From Actinomycetes bacterium (GTDB lineage: Bacteria; Actinomycetota; Actinomycetes; Propionibacteriales; Propionibacteriaceae): a DNA stretch of 12,337 nt. The stretch lies in contig WQUE01000156.1 in assembly GCA_009785885.1 (NCBI GenBank), positions 1 to 12,337 on the forward strand. The letters are read 5' to 3'. Shown here piece by piece: positions 1-6,321 of this stretch. The notes under the pieces are model-generated. The model saw nothing but the letters and a program-made list of their open reading frames with translations. It had not been told where the DNA came from and made no database searches. Position numbers and translations under genes: made by a program. Each line of letters starts with the position of its first letter. The first letter of the stretch is position 1.

Positions 1-918
1 CGGCTCGACCTCGACGAGCGCGGGCACGTGCGTGGCGTCGTCACGACGGATGGGCGGACCATCGCCGGACGCGTGGTCGTGGACGCCGCCGGGGCGGCCT
101 CGCGTCTTGCCGACCAGATGGGCCTGCCCCGCCGCCCGGACCGGCCGATGGGCGTGGCCGTCCGGGCGTACGTGCGGGGCACCGCCGGGGCGCCCGCGGT
201 GGGCCGGATCCACTCGTGGCTCGCCCCGCACGACGCGGCCGGGGCGCGGCTGACGGGCTACGGGTGGCTGTTCCCGCTCGGTGACGGCCTGTTCAACGTC
301 GGCGTCGGCCAGCTGTCGACGTCGCCGAGTTTCCGGCACACCGACTACCGGGCGTTGCTGCGCGACTTCGTCGCGGGCCTCCCGGCGGACTGGGACCTGC
401 GGTTCGTCGGGGAGCCGGTGCGCTCCGCCGGGGGTGCGCTGGAGGCCCCGGACGTGGATCGTCCCCAGATCCACGGTGCCGGTTTACCCATGGGTTTCGA
501 CCGCGTCGTCGCCTACCGGCGGGGGTTGCTGCTGACCGGCGACGCCGCCGGACTCGTGAACCCGTTCAACGGCGAGGGCGTGAGCTACGCCCTGCGTTCC
601 GGCCAGTTGGCGGGCGAGGCGATCGTCGACGCGTTCCGCACCCCGGGCGGCGTCGGTTCGCCCGCCGCGGAGGCCGCGCTGCAGGGCTACCACCACGCGC
701 TGAAGGCGGAAGTGGACCCGTACTTCCGCCTTGGGCGTCTGTTCGCCCGTCTCATCGCGCATCCCGGCGTCGTCGAGGCCGGTCTGGCGCACGTTTTGCC
801 TCACCAGGCCCCGATGGACCCGGTCAACAAGGTGATGGCGAACCTGATCCCCCCGCGTGGCGGCGGCGTGGGCGACCGGACCCTTCGCTTGGCGGTCCGG
901 CTGTCCGGGGCGGTATGA
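1..918 (+). CDS. Geranylgeranyl reductase family FAD-dependent oxidoreductase (5' truncated)
   Basis: The frame is open from base 1, so the start and the N-terminal FAD dinucleotide-binding GxGxxG motif lie outside the window; 305 codons remain of a protein that usually has about 400-430 residues. Visible family features are a VDAAG segment near fragment residue 27, the signature GYGWLFPLGDGLFNVGVG at about residues 86-103, and the second FAD-contacting motif LLTGDAAGLVNPFNGEG at about 177-193. Members reduce isoprenoid double bonds, for example in geranylgeranyl chains, archaeal lipids, or the menaquinone tail (mycobacterial MenJ). A homologue just before nuoA is, from memory, common in actinobacteria, which suggests a role in menaquinone tail saturation; that substrate is inference. 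The 122-nt gap and the hairpin after its stop suggest it may be transcribed separately from nuo. Family assignment is firm; substrate is not. Confidence 0.88.
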   Translation, partial: RLDLDERGHVRGVVTTDGRTIAGRVVVDAAGAASRLADQMGLPRRPDRPMGVAVRAYVRGTAGAPAVGRIHSWLAPHDAAGARLTGYGWLFPLGDGLFNVGVGQLSTSPSFRHTDYRALLRDFVAGLPADWDLRFVGEPVRSAGGALEAPDVDRPQIHGAGLPMGFDRVVAYRRGLLLTGDAAGLVNPFNGEGVSYALRSGQLAGEAIVDAFRTPGGVGSPAAEAALQGYHHALKAEVDPYFRLGRLFARLIAHPGVVEAGLAHVLPHQAPMDPVNKVMANLIPPRGGGVGDRTLRLAVRLSGAV

Positions 919-919
919 T

Positions 920-936
920 CAGGCCTTCGGGGCCTG
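920..936 (+). terminator. GC-rich hairpin after the reductase gene, possible terminator
   Basis: CAGGCC (920-925) pairs perfectly with GGCCTG (931-936) around a TTCGG loop, starting two bases after the stop codon at 916-918. There is no T-run after the stem, so it is not a classical intrinsic terminator. GC-rich hairpins lacking a U-tract have been proposed as terminators in actinobacteria, but it could equally be a 3'-end stabiliser or allow read-through into nuo. The structure is seen directly; the function is inferred. Confidence 0.4.
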
Positions 937-964
937 TGCGCCCGCGCGCCGTGGCGCCTGGACG

Positions 965-973
965 GTTGGGTTC
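965..973 (+). repeat. Copy 1 of a 9-bp direct repeat upstream of nuoA
   Basis: GTTGGGTTC occurs here and again at 1008-1016, 43 bases apart start to start, about four DNA helical turns. Both copies lie in the short intergenic region before nuoA, so they could be operator half-sites. No matching regulator motif is known to me. Confidence 0.3.
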
Positions 974-998
974 TCGCCCATTCCCCCCGGCGCACGGG

Positions 999-1004
999 TA
1001 GGGT
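999..1004 (+). promoter_or_regulatory. Possible -10 element for the nuo operon
   Basis: TAGGGT fits the loose TANNNT pattern of actinobacterial housekeeping-sigma -10 boxes and would put transcription initiation near 1010-1012, leaving a leader of about 30 nt before nuoA. No convincing -35 hexamer sits 16-19 bases upstream; the nearest TTG-type element, at 966-971, is too far away. This is a weak candidate, supported mainly by its place in the only gap before the operon. Confidence 0.25.
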
Positions 1005-1007
1005 GAT

Positions 1008-1016
1008 GTTGGGTTC
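1008..1016 (+). repeat. Copy 2 of a 9-bp direct repeat upstream of nuoA
   Basis: GTTGGGTTC repeats the copy at 965-973. This copy would lie at or just after the transcription start predicted from the -10-like hexamer at 999-1004, so a protein bound to both copies would bracket the putative promoter. The regulatory role is speculative. Confidence 0.3.
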
Positions 1017-1023
1017 GAGTGAC

Positions 1024-1030
1024 GAGAGGG
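1024..1030 (+). promoter_or_regulatory. Shine-Dalgarno sequence deciding the nuoA start
   Basis: GAGAGGG ends one base before an in-frame GTG at 1032 but ten bases before a second GTG at 1041. Only the second spacing suits ribosome binding, so 1041 is the likelier start. The resulting N-terminus, MSPYVPLLGL, also resembles actinobacterial NuoA proteins, which typically begin MNxYxPIL. Confidence 0.55.
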
Positions 1031-1040
1031 CGTGAACACG

Positions 1041-1400
1041 GTGAGTCCTTACGTGCCCCTGCTGGGTCTCATGGCGTTGGCGGCAGTTTTCATGGTGGGC
1101 GCGATCGTCGCCAGCGGCCACATCGGTCCGCAGCGCTACAACCGCAGCAAGTACGACTCGTTCGAGTGCGGCGTCGAAGCGACCCCGGCCCCGGTCGGCG
1201 GTGGGCGGTTCGACGTGAAGTACTACGTCACCGCGATGCTGTTCATCGTCTTCGACATCGAGGTCGTGTTCCTGTTCCCGTGGGCGGTCGCGTTCGACAA
1301 GTTGGGGACGTTCGCGGTCGTCGAGATGGGCATCTTCATCGTGGTGGTCTTCGCCGTCTACCTGTATGTGCTGCGGCGCGGCGGACTCGACTGGGACTAG
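1041..1400 (+). CDS. nuoA: NADH-quinone oxidoreductase subunit A
   Basis: Small membrane subunit of complex I (119 aa, close to the family's usual 115-150). It has three predicted transmembrane segments (about residues 4-25, 61-82 and 90-111). Between the first two is the long loop with the conserved ECG motif (Cys43), which lies near the quinone site and corresponds to the ND3 loop whose cysteine exposure marks the active/deactive transition in mitochondria. The acidic pair of the FDIE motif (Asp72, Glu74) in the second helix is intact; it belongs to the E-channel coupling quinone reduction to pumping. GTG at 1041 is chosen because of the Shine-Dalgarno at 1024-1030; GTG at 1032 would add three residues. 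It is the first gene of the operon, 20 nt before nuoB. Confidence 0.95.
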   Translation: MSPYVPLLGLMALAAVFMVGAIVASGHIGPQRYNRSKYDSFECGVEATPAPVGGGRFDVKYYVTAMLFIVFDIEVVFLFPWAVAFDKLGTFAVVEMGIFIVVVFAVYLYVLRRGGLDWD

Positions 1401-1420
1401 GAAAGGGGTGGCGCACCAGC

Positions 1421-1981
1421 ATGGGCATTGAGGAGCGTGTGCCGTCGGGCGTCATGCTGACGAGCCTTGAGGCCGTCATCGGATGGATGCGGAAGACGTC
1501 GTTCTGGCCCCTGACGATGGGTTTGGCGTGCTGCTCGATCGAGATGATCAGCTACGGCGGCGCCCCCCGCTACGACGCGGCCCGCTGGGGCCAGGAGGTG
1601 TTCCGGGCGTCCCCCCGCCAGGCCGACCTCATGATCGTGTCCGGGCGGCTCAGCCAGAAGATGGCGCCGGTGGTGCGCCGCCTGTACGACCAGATGCCCG
1701 AACCGAAGTGGGTGATCTCCCTGGGGGCCTGCGCGTCCAGCGGTGGCGTGTTCAACAACTACGCGATCGTCCAGGGGGTCGACCACATCGTGCCCGTCGA
1801 CATCTACGTGCCCGGCTGCCCCCCGCGGCCCGACCAGCTGATCGACGCGATGTTCAAGCTGAAGGAGAACGAGGTGCGGCGCCAGCCGCTGGGGGCGCAC
1901 GCCGTCGCGGCGCGCGAGACGGCCGAACAGGCCGCGATCGACGCGCCGGCGCTCCACGAACTCAAGGGGCTGATGCGATGA
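1421..1981 (+). CDS. nuoB: NADH-quinone oxidoreductase subunit B
   Basis: Peripheral-arm subunit (186 aa) that holds the terminal tetranuclear cluster N2, the direct electron donor to quinone. All four N2 ligands are present: the adjacent pair Cys37-Cys38 in GLACCSIEM, Cys104 in SLGACASSGG and Cys133 in VPGCPPRP. The body is the hydrogenase-small-subunit-like fold shared with NiFe hydrogenases. The C-terminal 30 residues are an Ala/Glu-rich tail that varies in the family. ATG at 1421 is chosen over upstream in-frame starts, which would overlap nuoA; a GAAAGGGG at 1401-1408 lies 12 nt upstream, rather far for a ribosome site. Its stop overlaps the nuoC start by 4 nt. Identity is certain. Confidence 0.97.
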   Translation: MGIEERVPSGVMLTSLEAVIGWMRKTSFWPLTMGLACCSIEMISYGGAPRYDAARWGQEVFRASPRQADLMIVSGRLSQKMAPVVRRLYDQMPEPKWVISLGACASSGGVFNNYAIVQGVDHIVPVDIYVPGCPPRPDQLIDAMFKLKENEVRRQPLGAHAVAARETAEQAAIDAPALHELKGLMR

Positions 1982-2682
1982 GCGAGTCGACTCCGTCCAC
2001 GGCGCGCGGCGTCGTCCCGGCCCGCGACGAGGGCATCCCCGGCGTCGTCGGCACACGGTCGGGCCTGTTCGGCGACGATCACGGCTCGGCGGAGGTGTCG
2101 GGTTTCGGTGTGATCGACGAGGTGGTCTACGCCCCGCCGGCGTCCGCCCCGCCGTACGGCGGCTGGTTCGACCTGGTGGCGCGCCGCCTGCGCCAGCTGT
2201 TCCCGTCCGCGGTGACCCAGGTGGTCGTGTACCGCGGCGAGATCACGTTCTACGTGGAGCGCCGCGCGCTGCCGGACCTCGTCAGGGAGCTCCGCGACGA
2301 CGACACGCTGCGCTTCGAGGCGCTGATGAGCGTGTCCGGTGTGCACTATCCGGCTCAGACCGGGCACGAGTTCCACGTCGTTTACGACCTGCTGTCGATG
2401 ACGCACAACCGCCGCATCCGCCTGGAGACGACCTGCCCGGCGGCCGATCCCCACGTGCCGAGCGTCACCCCGACATACCCGATGGCCAACTACGACGAAC
2501 GCGAGGTGTGGGACATGTTCGGCGTGATTTTCGACGGCCACCCCGGTCTCACGCGCATCCTGATGCCCGACGACTGGGTGGGCCATCCGCAGCGCAAGGA
2601 CTACCCGCTGGGCGGCATCCCGGTCGAATTCAAGGGCGCCGTCGTGCCCCCGGTGGACGAGCGTGGAGGGAGGCGGCCATGA
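1978..2682 (+). CDS. nuoC: NADH-quinone oxidoreductase subunit C
   Basis: Peripheral subunit (234 aa, 30-kDa subunit family) that packs against NuoD and NuoI and carries no cofactor. The family signature is clear at the C-terminal half: DEREVWDMFG at about 173-182, HPGLTRILMPDDW at 188-200 and QRKDYPLGGIPVEFKG at 205-220. The first 60 residues form the Gly/Asp-rich segment typical of actinobacterial NuoC, including PPYGGWFD at 58-65. It is a separate gene here, unlike the fused nuoCD of E. coli. ATG at 1978 overlaps the nuoB stop (ATGA) and is preceded by AAGGGG at 1964-1969. Its own stop overlaps the nuoD start. Confidence 0.96.
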   Translation: MSESTPSTARGVVPARDEGIPGVVGTRSGLFGDDHGSAEVSGFGVIDEVVYAPPASAPPYGGWFDLVARRLRQLFPSAVTQVVVYRGEITFYVERRALPDLVRELRDDDTLRFEALMSVSGVHYPAQTGHEFHVVYDLLSMTHNRRIRLETTCPAADPHVPSVTPTYPMANYDEREVWDMFGVIFDGHPGLTRILMPDDWVGHPQRKDYPLGGIPVEFKGAVVPPVDERGGRRP

Positions 2683-4169
2683 CGCAGGACACCGACCCGA
2701 CGCCGCTGGACGAGGAGCCGCGCGACGACGTGGGTACGCCGGAGGATGCGCCGGACATGATCGCGCCGGACGCGGCACCGGGGGAGGAGCCCGAGGAGTC
2801 ACCGGACGAGGCGGACACGGACGACGTCTTCGTCCCGGATCCGTCGGTGTTCGCCGAGGACGGCGACCCGGACGGGGCAACCTCCTATCTGGCGAGCGGC
2901 GCCGACTGGGACGACATCGTCGCCGAACAGGCCGAACGCACCGACTCGGTGATCGTGGTGAACATGGGGCCGACGCACCCGTCGACGCACGGCGTGATGC
3001 GGTTGGTGCTGGAGATGGACGGCGAGACCGTGCTGTCGCTGCGCCCCGGAATCGGTTACTTGCACACGGGCATCGAGAAGCAGATGGAGTACCGCACGTG
3101 GGTGCAGGGCTCGCCGCTGATTTCCCGCTGCAACTACGTGGCGTCCACGGCGAACGAGGCGGTGTACTGTCTGGCCGTCGACAAGCTGCTCGGCATCACC
3201 GACGACATCCCGGAGCGCGCCAACGTGCTGCGCGTCATGGCGATGGAGGTGAACCGGATCGCATCGCACCTGATCGCGATCGGGTCAGGCGCTCTGGAGC
3301 TCGGCGCGACGTCCGTCACGATGGTGTGCCTGCAGGAGCGTGAGCACTGCCTGGAGTTCACCGACTCGTACTGCGGGCTGCGCATGAACCACGGCTACAT
3401 CCGTCCCGGCGGAGTCGCCTCCGACCTGCCGTCCGACGGCCTGGACCGCCTGCGCGAACTGGTGCGCCTGCTGGAGTCGAACCTGCCGGCGATCGCCGAG
3501 TTCACCCTCGAACAGCCGATCATCAAGCTGCGGATGGAGCACGTGGGCACGCTCGACCTGGCGCAGTGCATGGCGCTCGGCGCCACGGGGCCGACGTTGC
3601 GGGCCACCGGCTACGGGTGGGACCTGCGCAAGATGCAGCCGTACTGCGGCTACGACACATACGACTTCGACGTGTGCATCGACACGGGCATGGACTCGTT
3701 CGCGCGCTGGAAGATCCGCCTTGCCGAGATGGACGAGTCCGTGAAGATCCTCAAGCAGTGCATCGAGAAGCTGGAACGGACCATCGGCCAGCCGTTCGTC
3801 ATCGACGACCCGCGCATCGGGCCGGCCGCCACCATGACGGTGGGCGCCGACGGCCAGGGGGCGAGCAACGAGCACGTGAAGCTGCTCATGGGGCAGTCGA
3901 TGGAGGCGCTGATTCGCCACTTCAAGAAGGTGACCGCGGGGTTCACCGTGCCGCCGGGCCAGGTGTACACGGCGGTCGAGGCCCCCGGTGGGGAGATCGG
4001 GTGCCACCTGGTCAGCGACGGCGGCCTGAAGCCGTACCGCGTGCACCTGCGCGACCCCGGGTTCCACCACGCGCAGACGATGCCGATGATGTGCGAGGGC
4101 GGGATGCTCTCCGATGTGATCGTGGCACTCGGGTCGATCGACCCGGTGATGGGAGGTGTGGATCGATGA
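2679..4169 (+). CDS. nuoD: NADH-quinone oxidoreductase subunit D
   Basis: The 49-kDa subunit (496 aa) that forms most of the quinone headgroup pocket with NuoB. GPTHPSTHG supplies His100 and His104, the former matching the quinone-contacting histidine; Tyr153 matches the headgroup-binding tyrosine. RPGIGYLHTGIEK (122-134), YIRPGG, and the C-terminal DPVMGGVDR are typical. Two things are unusual. Residues 1-65 are an acidic extension (25 Asp/Glu, one Arg, no Lys), where most relatives have 10-40 loosely conserved residues. Also, several cavity residues differ from the usual consensus: RCNY instead of RxDY at 150-153, and GATSV where GAMTP is usual. ATG at 2679 is supported by a strong GGAGGGAGG at 2665-2673 and the ATGA overlap with nuoC, so the extension is probably translated. 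Its stop overlaps nuoE. Confidence 0.96.
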   Translation: MTQDTDPTPLDEEPRDDVGTPEDAPDMIAPDAAPGEEPEESPDEADTDDVFVPDPSVFAEDGDPDGATSYLASGADWDDIVAEQAERTDSVIVVNMGPTHPSTHGVMRLVLEMDGETVLSLRPGIGYLHTGIEKQMEYRTWVQGSPLISRCNYVASTANEAVYCLAVDKLLGITDDIPERANVLRVMAMEVNRIASHLIAIGSGALELGATSVTMVCLQEREHCLEFTDSYCGLRMNHGYIRPGGVASDLPSDGLDRLRELVRLLESNLPAIAEFTLEQPIIKLRMEHVGTLDLAQCMALGATGPTLRATGYGWDLRKMQPYCGYDTYDFDVCIDTGMDSFARWKIRLAEMDESVKILKQCIEKLERTIGQPFVIDDPRIGPAATMTVGADGQGASNEHVKLLMGQSMEALIRHFKKVTAGFTVPPGQVYTAVEAPGGEIGCHLVSDGGLKPYRVHLRDPGFHHAQTMPMMCEGGMLSDVIVALGSIDPVMGGVDR

Positions 4170-4906
4170 GCGGGACCAGCGAGGACCGTCACCCGTTCGT
4201 GTCCGACTATGCGGGCACAGGTGGGATCGACGAGTCCGACCAGTCGACCCACATCACCGAGACGACGCTCGCCGAGATGCGCGAGCTGGCGGCCCGGTAT
4301 CCGCAGCCCCGCTCGGCGCTCGTGCCGATGCTGCACCTGGTGCAGTCCGTGGACGGGCGGGTGAGCCCGGCCGGCGTGCGGGCCTGCGCCGACATCGTCG
4401 GGCTGACGCCCGCCCAGGTGCTCGGCGTGGCGACGTTCTACTCGATGTTCAAGCGCCGCCCGGCGGGCGTCCACCACATCGGGGTGTGCACCACGGCGCT
4501 GTGCGCCGTGATGGGCGGCGACCTGATCCTCGACCACGTGTGCCACAAGCTCGGGGTGGACGAGGGCGAGACGACGCCCGACGGCCAGTTCTCGGTCGAG
4601 GCGGTCGAGTGCAACGCGGCCTGCGACTACGCGCCGGTGATGATGGTCGACTGGGAGTTCATGGACAACATGACGCCGGAGAAGGCCGACAAGATTCTGG
4701 ACGACCTGGCCGCCGACCGTCCGGTGAACGCGGACCGCGGCGCGGTGATCACGAGCTGGCGCAACTCCGAGCGCGTGCTGGCCGGGTTCTCCGACGGTCG
4801 GGCCGACGAGGGCCCGCCGGCGGGCGAGGCGAGCGTGATCGGACTGCGCGTCGCCAAGTGGCACGGCTGGCAGGCGCCGATGCCGAAGGGGGGTGCGGCG
4901 AAGTGA
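4166..4906 (+). CDS. nuoE: NADH-quinone oxidoreductase subunit E
   Basis: The 24-kDa thioredoxin-like [2Fe-2S] subunit (246 aa) of the NADH-dehydrogenase module, carrying cluster N1a next to the FMN of NuoF. The four ligands follow the family pattern: Cys108 and Cys113 in GVCTTALC, then Cys149 and Cys153 in ECNAACD. An N-terminal helical domain (about 34-100) contains LGVATFYSMF, typical of the family. From about residue 175 there is a C-terminal extension with SERVLAGF and DEGPPAGEASV, absent from the 166-residue E. coli protein but usual in actinobacteria. The ATG overlaps the nuoD stop, with GGGAGGTG at 4151-4158 as ribosome site. The stop overlaps the nuoF GTG. Hydrogenase or formate dehydrogenase homologues are excluded by context. 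Confidence 0.96.
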   Translation: MSGTSEDRHPFVSDYAGTGGIDESDQSTHITETTLAEMRELAARYPQPRSALVPMLHLVQSVDGRVSPAGVRACADIVGLTPAQVLGVATFYSMFKRRPAGVHHIGVCTTALCAVMGGDLILDHVCHKLGVDEGETTPDGQFSVEAVECNAACDYAPVMMVDWEFMDNMTPEKADKILDDLAADRPVNADRGAVITSWRNSERVLAGFSDGRADEGPPAGEASVIGLRVAKWHGWQAPMPKGGAAK

Positions 4907-6321
4907 CCGACACGCTGACCCCCATCCTCACCGAGACCTGGGACCTGCCCCAGTCGTGGCGTCTGGCGACGTACCGCAACCACGGCGGGTACACGGGCCT
5001 GCGGCGGGCGCTGGCGATGCGGCCGGGCGCCGTGATCGACGAGGTGAAGGCCTCGGGCCTGCGCGGCCGCGGCGGCGCCGGTTTCCCGACCGGCCTGAAG
5101 TGGAGCTTCATCCCGCAGGACAACCCGAACCCGAAGTACGTCGTCGTGAACGGCGATGAGTCCGAGCCGGGTACGTGCAAGGACATACCGCTGCTCATGG
5201 CGTGCCCGCACGCGGTCGTCGAGGGCGCGATCATCGCCTGCTACGCGGTCGGCGCCCACCGGGCGTTCCTGTACGTGCGGGGCGAGGTCGTGCATGTGAT
5301 CCGCCGGGTGCGGGCCGCCGTCGACGAGGCGTACAAGGCGGGCCTGCTCGGCAAGGACATCCTGGGAAGCGGCTTCTCGTGCGACATCACGGTGCACGTG
5401 GGGGCCGGTGCGTACATCTGCGGCGAGGAGACGGCGCTGCTCGACTCGCTGGAAGGCCGGCGCGGCCAGCCGCGCCTGCGGCCGCCGTTCCCGGCTGTCG
5501 CCGGCCTGTACGCCTGCCCGACGGTCGTGAACAACGTCGAATCGCTCGCCTCGGTGCCGTCGATCCTGAAGAACGGGGCCGCCTGGTACACGTCGATGGG
5601 GACGGAGAAGTCGCCCGGTGCGACGATCTACTCGGTGAGCGGGCACGTGGTGACACCCGGCCAGTTCGAGGCGCCGCTCGGCATCACGTTCCGTACCCTG
5701 CTGGAGCTTGCCGGGGGCGTACGGACCGGGCATCAGCTGAAGTTCTTCACGCCCGGCGGTTCGTCCACGCCGATCCTCACCGCCGAGCACCTGGATGTGC
5801 CGCTCGACTACGAATCCGTAGCGGCCGCCGGGTCGATGCTCGGCACGAAGGCGATGCAGGTGTTCGACGACACGGTCTCGGTGGTGCGGACGACGCTGCG
5901 GTGGGTGCAGTTCTATCAGCACGAGTCGTGCGGCAAGTGCACCCCGTGCCGCGAGGGTTCGTACTGGCTCGTCCAGCTGCTGAAGCGGCTGGAGGCCGGC
6001 CAGGGCCAGGAGGGCGACATCGAGAAGATCCTCGACATCTGCCACCAGGTGGGCGGGAGGAGCTTCTGCACGCTGGCCGACGGGTTCGTGGCGTGCGTGA
6101 CGAGCGCCATCGAGCATTTCCGTCCCGAGTTCGAGGCGGGCTACCACACGCCCGCCTGGGAGCTGCTGCCGTACGAGCGCAGCGCGAAGTTCACCGTCGC
6201 CGTACCCGAACCCGCGCCGGTCATCGCGCCGGCGATCGTGGAGGTTGCCCCGGCGCCGGCACCCGAACCGGCCAAGCCGAGGCGCCTGGGACGTCGCCGC
6301 GGGAAGGGGGATGCGGCATGA
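4903..6321 (+). CDS. nuoF: NADH-quinone oxidoreductase subunit F
   Basis: The 51-kDa subunit (472 aa), which binds NADH and FMN and carries [4Fe-4S] cluster N3, so it is the electron entry point. GLRGRGGAGFPTGLKW (52-67) and NGDESEPGTCKD (83-94) form the FMN/NADH site; GAGAYICGEETALLDSLEG (167-185) is the second nucleotide-site signature. N3 ligands are Cys343, Cys346 and Cys349 in SCGKCTPCREG plus Cys389 in SFCTL. Residues 434-472 form a Pro/Ala-rich linker ending in a basic cluster (seven Lys/Arg between 458 and 468), lacking in the roughly 440-residue homologues and probably disordered. The GTG start at 4903 overlaps the nuoE stop (GTGA), with GAAGGGGGG at 4885-4893. The stop overlaps nuoG. 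Catalytic motifs are complete. Confidence 0.97.
   Translation: MTDTLTPILTETWDLPQSWRLATYRNHGGYTGLRRALAMRPGAVIDEVKASGLRGRGGAGFPTGLKWSFIPQDNPNPKYVVVNGDESEPGTCKDIPLLMACPHAVVEGAIIACYAVGAHRAFLYVRGEVVHVIRRVRAAVDEAYKAGLLGKDILGSGFSCDITVHVGAGAYICGEETALLDSLEGRRGQPRLRPPFPAVAGLYACPTVVNNVESLASVPSILKNGAAWYTSMGTEKSPGATIYSVSGHVVTPGQFEAPLGITFRTLLELAGGVRTGHQLKFFTPGGSSTPILTAEHLDVPLDYESVAAAGSMLGTKAMQVFDDTVSVVRTTLRWVQFYQHESCGKCTPCREGSYWLVQLLKRLEAGQGQEGDIEKILDICHQVGGRSFCTLADGFVACVTSAIEHFRPEFEAGYHTPAWELLPYERSAKFTVAVPEPAPVIAPAIVEVAPAPAPEPAKPRRLGRRRGKGDAA

Noticed and set aside
946..957. Second small inverted repeat, GCGCC-GT-GGCGC, after the reductase gene
   Set aside because: The loop would be only two bases, so the stem must open to four pairs; it is too short and common in high-GC DNA to call a terminator.
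1019..1981. Apparent N-terminal extension of NuoB through the whole of nuoA
   Set aside because: The upstream part is an Arg/Gly-rich shadow of nuoA. The family N-terminus and a ribosome site place the start at 1421.
1978..4169. Possible nuoC-nuoD fusion as in E. coli
   Set aside because: A clear TGA ends nuoC at 2680-2682 and nuoD begins in another frame with its own strong ribosome site.
5175..6317. Open frame upstream of nuoG that could suggest a NuoF-NuoG fusion or much longer NuoG
   Set aside because: The upstream part is out-of-frame nuoF sequence. NuoG starts at 6318 with the typical ferredoxin domain and an ATGA overlap.
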